From Patiria pectinifera (lineage: Eukaryota; Echinodermata; Asteroidea; Valvatida; Asterinidae): DNA of 64,000 bases. Of the stretch, positions 58,207 to 64,000 are shown one piece after another; the first letter of the stretch is position 1; each line of letters begins with the position of its first letter. The translations under genes were made by a program, and so were the position numbers. The stretch covers positions 31,423,366 to 31,487,365 of the forward strand of contig CM057135.1 of NCBI GenBank assembly GCA_029964075.1, written 5' to 3'. The notes below the pieces were generated by a model. The model was not told the origin of the DNA. It was given only the letters and a program-made list of their open reading frames with translations, and ran no database searches.

Positions 58207-61200
58207 ATGTCCAATCAACAAGGCCCGTCTTACGTCTCCAGAGGGAGAGGTAAGGGGCGGGGCCGAGGCCAACCAAGGGGGTTGCAAAAACAACATTCAT
58301 CAAGTGATGCCCAAGTAAACCAGTGGATGCAAGGAAGTAGCAAGAAAAAGTGGGGAGAAACATCTCGAGCTGGAAGTGAACAAAGAGAGGAGAAAGCATT
58401 GCATAACTTGCAAGGTAATTGGCATACTTGAAATCGTGCATATACTGATCAAAGGGAAATTTGTGTGAACTCGGAAGGATAGCTTCGCATCTGATCTCTG
58501 CAATTTCATTGATCTTCATGATTTTGATAATCAAACGCACAAGATATGCATGTTGTACATGTACATGTTGGTTTATGTACAGTATGGCTACAAAATGGTA
58601 ATTAACAGTGTCAACAGTGCCAAACCCATCACTTAGGGTTTGCACCCAAAAGGTGGCCAAGGAAAAAAAACAGTTCATGAGTAAAATGTAATTAAATATT
58701 CATTCATAATTTACCCATTTCTATTGGTCGACAGCGCATCACATGGCTGCTTTTAAAAGGTTGATAAAGACCGGCTGGCTGTTCTTAAAACCCTTTTTCA
58801 GTGTCACATCAAATTTGGATTTCATTTTTGCATTCTTTAGCTGATCAACGTCAATCCACAGCTGAAGAGCGCTTCCTTCAAGCATCAGCGCAGATTCATC
58901 AGTCAGTGCAGAAACATGTACAAGGAGATGCTGAGGACTCATCCTCTGAAGATGACATGGAGGATAGTGAAATCTTACAGAGTACCTTCAAGATGTATAC
59001 AGGACAAAAAGGTCAATAGTAAAATCCCATTGAAATCTAGCCTTGGTCAATGCTCTCGTCGTTATTCGTCCCGTACGCGGTCAATCGTCGGCATATACAT
59101 GTATCCTCACGCGCTATGCACATGCATATAAAAATACAGCGCGAACAGCGACCTCATGCGGCCACTATTTTTTTATGCAAATCAGTAGAGGACGATCTTG
59201 AGCCTTGGTTCAATCGTTGGCAAAAGCTTATGTTTTTCTTTATTTTGCGCTGGATTTCTAGCCCACGACCTCGTATGCGAATACAGATAAGTGTAGGCGG
59301 GGCTAATATGTGGAGTGTCCAATCACACGTTGGTAAATTCGGACGTCATCAAATTATTTGCAGCTATTCGCCTTTTGCGGACGTGACAGGAACCACAGAT
59401 TTTGTGCATTGGTGCCGTGTGCAGAGACACACAGCGTGCAGAGACACACAGCGTGTACGTGTATGGATTATGTACGGTGCCACGTTTCACACTATGCAAG
59501 TTTCCGTGCAACGATCGACCAATAAGAAAACGACATTTAAGGTCAGCTAAGGCTATTAACATAATGAGCACCACCCCCCAAAACCTCACATGGACGATTG
59601 AACCAAGGCTCGAGATCGTCCCCAACTGATTTGCATATAAAAATAGTGGCCGCGTGAGGTCGCTGTTCGCGCTGTAATTTTACATGCATGTGCATAGCGC
59701 GCGAGGATATATGCCGACGATTGACCGCGTACGGGACGAATAACGACGAGAGCATTGACCAAGGCTAATTGAAATCTCGATTTGTGGATTTTTACATGTT
59801 TCATGGCAACATACCTCAAATGTAGACCAAATTTTCATGATGTTGAGATCACTATGTCTTAATTGTTACCTCGTATTGAGAGTCAACTTAGTGAGCTAAA
59901 AGTAATATACATGTATGCACGACCTGATCGAATGTCACTGAAAATGTGACATTGCAAAACTCAGTCTAACCTCTTCTTTTTTTTTTAAAGATAAGTGAGG
60001 TCTCATCTGTAAAATCAACTCAACTGTTTCTTTACTACTGTCACTTACCAGTTTCCTTGTGTGGTTTTCAGATGACTATGCCAATGACTTAGATAGGACT
60101 ACCCAGTGTTTGGTGGATGCTTGCCGGTCTGCAGCCAATGTGTGTCTCGTCTGTATTGGCAAAATCAAAAGATTGGATGCTGTGAGTATACAAGTTTTTA
60201 TGAATGTTTTTAACCCTCACGTCCTAAGGGCTCTTTGGGTCAAGGACCAAATACTATACAGGATACTACATGTGTTGTACACACTTGTATGGAAAGATCT
60301 ATTCAGTTTTATTTTGTAGCTTTAGGTGAGGTTAGGGTAAATGTTCTATATAGTGTTTTATTTAAACTCAAGTATGTGATTAAATGAATGGTAAATTGAA
60401 ACCTTGAAAATCTCTGAAAGCAGAAGACTGCAGTCCTGAAATGTGTCTTATCATGCAGAGAGACTGTGAATTGGTTGCTGCTACCTGAGTAAGAAAGTTA
60501 CATGTATTACAAGACTTTGCACTAGCTGTACATTTGTACTGTGTACAGTTCTCACTCAACAAAACCTTCATTTGATAACCTAAGAACTAGTTATACAGAT
60601 TTTGTTGTTATTCATCTGACTGAAAAAAAATTATTTGATGAGAAAGATTTAAACCAGGTTGAAAGGAGATCATGAAAGTTAGAGAATTTATGCTAATTTA
60701 GCTGTTGTTATTTCAACGTGCAGATATGGAGTTGCAGCGAGTGCTATTGTGTCCTTCATCTGCCATGTGTCCAGAAATGGGCAAAGGAGGGTGCTCTTCT
60801 GAACCACATGATGTTACAAGACGATGTTTCAATGAATAAAAACACTGTGTGGTCATGGTAAGAAAACACAATGTTATGAAACCTAGTTGTAGGGAGTCGC
60901 AGAATGACCAAGAAGTCCATTGAAATTGGCATCAAAGAGATTCCTAACAGTGTTAATGTAAAATAACATTTCTTCATTTCTTTATTCCAGCCCCAAGTGT
61001 CGTTATGAGAGACCATCTACAGCCATTCCTAAGCGTTACACCTGTTACTGTAGTAAGGTCATCGACCCTACATTCCACCCTTGGCTTAGTCCACATTCAT
61101 GTGGAGAGATGTGTGAAAAATCTCTGAAACCACAGTGTGGCCACAAGTGCCTCTTGCTGTGTCATCCAGGTAAGTTTGGAAGAATTATTTTGTCCCCACT

Positions 61201-63927
61201 TGATCTCTCTGTGACAGGTTCAAATCCCACATGGGACAAAGTATGGATGACTTTCCTACATGATTAATGGGTAAACATTCATCAGTTCTTCTTTCTATAT
61301 TGCCACTTCTCTAGAGGTTTCTAATGGGCTTATGGGCTACGATGGCATCTGTGTTCTTGAGAGAGATCATTGACACTAATGCCAGATATTATTTATACTA
61401 ACGTTTGTTGTTATGTCATTGCCAGGTCCATGTCCACCATGTCCTAAGACGGTTCGCTCTCCATGTCATTGTGGACATCAAACACCTCAACAACGACGAT
61501 GTAGCAACAAAGCTTGGTCATGTGGTCAACCATGTGGCAAGATGTTATCATGCAAACAACATCAGTGTCTACAACCATGTCATGCTGGTATTCAAGATCG
61601 CTACATTTTCCTTAGAAACATTAGACATTTCAAATTGATCTAAAAATTATAAATCTGTTTCTTTTTCAAAGTATTTCAAGTTGTAAGATTCTTGCTGAAT
61701 GGCTACCTGGTGGAATGACACACCCTAACAATGAAATACCCTGCGATAAAAGATCATAACCTGCTGACTTTTTGTCTACATGTCATTGAGACCCGTGACT
61801 TTCTGAAGAATAGCAGTAAAAAGAACTGCAAAAAAATCCTCAACAAATGCATATTTATCAAAGCATTCATTCCAAGATTGTAGTTTAAACAATCTTGTCC
61901 AAAACAAATATCAACAAGTACATTACTGTAATTCTAAACATGACTGAGTCTCTTAAATGTTAATCACCATACTTAAAAATTGATTGTATTACAGGTGTAT
62001 GTGATCCATGTCCAAGGACTGGCAAGCAATCTTGCATGTGTGGTAAGATGAAGTCTACAAGACAATGTGCATCACCACAATGGCAGTGCGATAGTATGTG
62101 TGATCGTCAGTTATCCTGCGGATATCATACATGTCAACAAGTCTGTCACTCGGGACCATGTGGAGATTGTCCTAGCTCTGGAAAGAGACAATGCCCATGT
62201 GGTAAAACAAGTACGTTGTAGAATTTGTAAATTTTGAAACTATTACTATCAAAATACTTTCATTTTATATTGAGATTGATACCCTAAAGATAAGTGCATA
62301 AAGGCTAATAAATCTTCTTTTACAGACATTGTCAGAATATTGTATTATTTACTGGAGGGAATATTCAGAAATTCCACAAATTGTTGTTACACTTTGAATG
62401 TTACAAATTTGTAAGATGCGTTATTACTAAGCATGTTCAAAAAGATACTCCTTGGAAAAAATCTCAAGAGGCGAGTGCCGTATATGAAGAACATTTAACA
62501 GAGTGCATTATCAAGTTTTGTATTCAGCAGTAACCTGAATAAATGAGCTTCAATGTGTCTAAATCTGAGATGAATTTTCGATCAGATTTTCAGCTCCCCT
62601 GCACTGAGACCATCCCTACCTGTGGTGATACATGTGACAAACTCTTAGCATGTGGACTTCATAATTGCACAAGACGATGTCATACAGGGCCCTGTGAAAC
62701 GGTCAGTAAAGAAGATATATCCAAGGAAGTTTGTGTGTTTGTCTAGCCTGTTCATCTGCGTTTGGCGGGCTGGGCTGGCTAACGGTCAGTAAAGAAGATA
62801 TATCCAAGGAAGTTTGTGTGTTTGTCTAGCCTGTTCATCTGCGTTTGGCGGGCTGGGCTGGCTAACGGTCAGTAAAGAAGATATATCCAAGGAAGTTTGT
62901 GTGTTTGTCTAGCCTGTTCATCTGCGTTTGGCGGGCTGGGCTGGCTAACGGTCAGTAAAGAAGATATATCCAAGGAAGTTTGTGTGTTTGTCTAGCCTGT
63001 TCATCTGCGTTTGGCGGGCTGGGCTGGCTAACGGTCAGTAAAGAAGATATATCCAAGGAAGTTTGTGTGTTTGTCTAGCCTGTTCATCTGCGTTTGGCAG
63101 GCTGGGCTGGCTAACGGTCAGTAAAGAAGATATATCCAAGGAAGTTTGTGTGTTTGTCTAGCCTGTTCATCTGCGTTTGGCAGGCTGGGCTGGCTAACGG
63201 TCAGTAAAGAAGATATATCCAAGGAAGTTTGTGTGTTTGTCTAGCCTGTTCATCTGCGTTTGGCGGGCTGGGCTGGCTAACAGTCAGTAAAGAAGATATA
63301 TCCAAGGAAGTTTGTGTGTTTGTCTAGCCTGTTCATCTGCGTTTGGCGGGCTGGGCTGGCTATCTCTCTCTTTGTTTGGCAGTTGTCTTTTTGTCTGTTG
63401 AAAATATCAATGTAATCTTCAAGGATGGAGTATCAACATAAAACAAGTTGCAACTGCATTATTCACATGTAAAGCAGTAAGTTTTGTCCTGTATAAGAAG
63501 AGCACAATGTCATCTTGTTCCTTTTCCTGGAAATTAAAATGACTATTTCTATTTTCTGTTTGCTTTATTTCTTTTTCCTGTACAGTGTCGTCAGATGAGT
63601 GTGAAGAAATGTCGTTGCGGTCAGAGAGAAAAGTCTATTCAATGTTGTAAGGAGTATCTTTGTGAGTTAAAATGTCCAAAAATGAGGGATTGTCAGCGCC
63701 ATCAGTGTAAGAGAAAGGTAGGTAGGTTTAATACAACAACATGTAAGTTAAGAAATAGAGACACAAATATGTCAAGATGCTTGCAAAGGATTTGAATTTG
63801 AACTTTGGACATGTCTGCGTGTGATTTCTGTGTTAGTGTTGTGATGGATCCTGCCCACCTTGTGAACAGCCTTGTGCACGACAGCTTCCATGCAGAAACC
63901 ATAAGTGTCCTTCTCAATGTCACCCAG
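58207..63927 (+). CDS. NFXL1: NF-X1-type zinc-finger protein, NFXL1-like (3' end beyond window)
   Basis: Ten exons: 58207-58414, 58841-59011, 60072-60181, 60724-60857, 60991-61169, 61426-61587, 61995-62210, 62586-62701, 63586-63717, 63837-63927; 506 codons so far, continuing past 64000. The ATG is supported by an in-frame TGA at 58189. N-terminus: an Arg/Gly-rich patch [15 protein letters not shown], then an acidic Ser-rich segment. An atypical RING/PHD-like finger starts near residue 151 (CLVCIGKI, then [14 protein letters not shown]) and is followed by repeated NF-X1 fingers, e.g. [18 protein letters not shown]-like [51 protein letters not shown]. The family (NFX1/NFXL1) is nuclear or membrane-linked with presumed E3 ligase or DNA-binding roles; the function here is inferred. 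Whether a C-terminal membrane segment typical of NFXL1 exists cannot be seen. Introns 2 and 8 carry a foldback element and a donor-linked minisatellite. Confidence 0.93.
59038..59767. mobile_element. Foldback element family D with perfect 9-bp target duplication
   Basis: Ends TAGCCTTGGTCAATGCTCTC and its inverted counterpart GAGAGCATTGACCAAGGCTA; arms of ~180 bp pair closely (GTCCCGTACGCGGTCAATCG and GCGGCCACTATTTTT blocks). A perfect 9-bp duplication ATTGAAATC flanks it (59029-59037, 59768-59776). 730 bp, no transposase. The insertion lies 26 bp downstream of the NFXL1-like exon 2 donor. Confidence 0.95.
62701..63362. repeat. 83-bp minisatellite that starts at and repeats the NFXL1 exon 8 donor
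   Basis: Eight near-identical units of 83 bp at 62701, 62784, 62867, 62950, 63033, 63116, 63199 and 63282. Each begins at the junction ACG|GTCAGTAAAG (ACA|GTCAGTAAAG in the last) and runs through TATATCCAAGGAAGTTTGTG, GTCTAGCCTGTTCATCTGCG and GGGCTGGGCTGGCTAAC. The first GTCAGT is the true 5' splice site of the exon at 62586-62701, so seven more donor-like sites follow. Differences between units are single bases, so the expansion is recent. Confidence 0.96.
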
Positions 63928-64000
63928 GTAAAGTTGCTATTTACTGAATCTGATGAAAATGTAGCTTGAAATAAGCACCGTTGACATATCAATTTTGCTT

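Noticed and set aside
62701-63362. Repeated coding exon
   Set aside because: Only the last base or so of the exon is repeated. The unit contains stops and lacks the Cys/His pattern of the zinc fingers.

Overview
The window is animal nuclear DNA. It is AT-rich and intron-dense, with GT-AG introns, vertebrate-like gene families, a nuclear tRNA, CR1-type LINE remains and many short inverted-repeat DNA elements. The mix points to a marine invertebrate, most likely a non-vertebrate deuterostome (hemichordate, echinoderm or amphioxus). The species cannot be fixed from the sequence alone. I built the gene models by hand from splice sites and reading phase. Three reconstructed coding sequences close exactly in frame: the A-T-R enzyme (3180 nt), the ornithine carrier (1011 nt) and the ETS factor (1125 nt).

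Layout. 540-3735 is a ~70-bp satellite. 3974-23520 is a block of three minus-strand genes: two tandem short-chain dehydrogenases (3974-5825 and 11437-13694) and a 19-exon NRPS-like adenylation/carrier/thioester-reductase enzyme (13938-23520). 25500-31667 (minus) is a five-exon SLC25A15-type mitochondrial ornithine carrier. 33016-33087 (minus) is tRNA-Gln(CUG). 36991-50708 (plus) is an ELF1/2/4-type ETS transcription factor with a second, CpG-rich promoter and alternative first exon near 40.3-41.0 kb. 58207 to beyond the window end (plus) is an NFXL1-type NF-X1 zinc-finger gene. The gap between the ETS gene and NFXL1 holds only repeats that I can recognise.

How the genes may work together. The A-T-R enzyme should activate a carboxylic acid as an adenylate, load it on its carrier domain and release it reductively. 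The two neighbouring same-strand SDRs could act on the resulting aldehyde or alcohol. This makes 3.9-23.5 kb a candidate animal biosynthetic gene cluster, but the functional link is inference. The ornithine carrier and the ETS factor are head-to-head neighbours. As I recall, their human counterparts SLC25A15 and ELF1 also lie close together on 13q14, which suggests old microsynteny.

Repeats. At least four families of foldback DNA element share TAGCC termini, and several insertions have 9-bp target duplications: A at 29867-31507, B nested in A at 30581-31431, C at 41466 (8 of 9 bases), and D at 59038-59767. One target duplication is exactly the 5' splice site of SLC25A15 exon 1. Two unrelated introns carry minisatellites that begin at a 5' splice site and copy it in each unit (21690-22012 and 62701-63362). 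These donor-site events, the A-T-R/SDR cluster and the alternative ETS promoter are the most unusual things seen.
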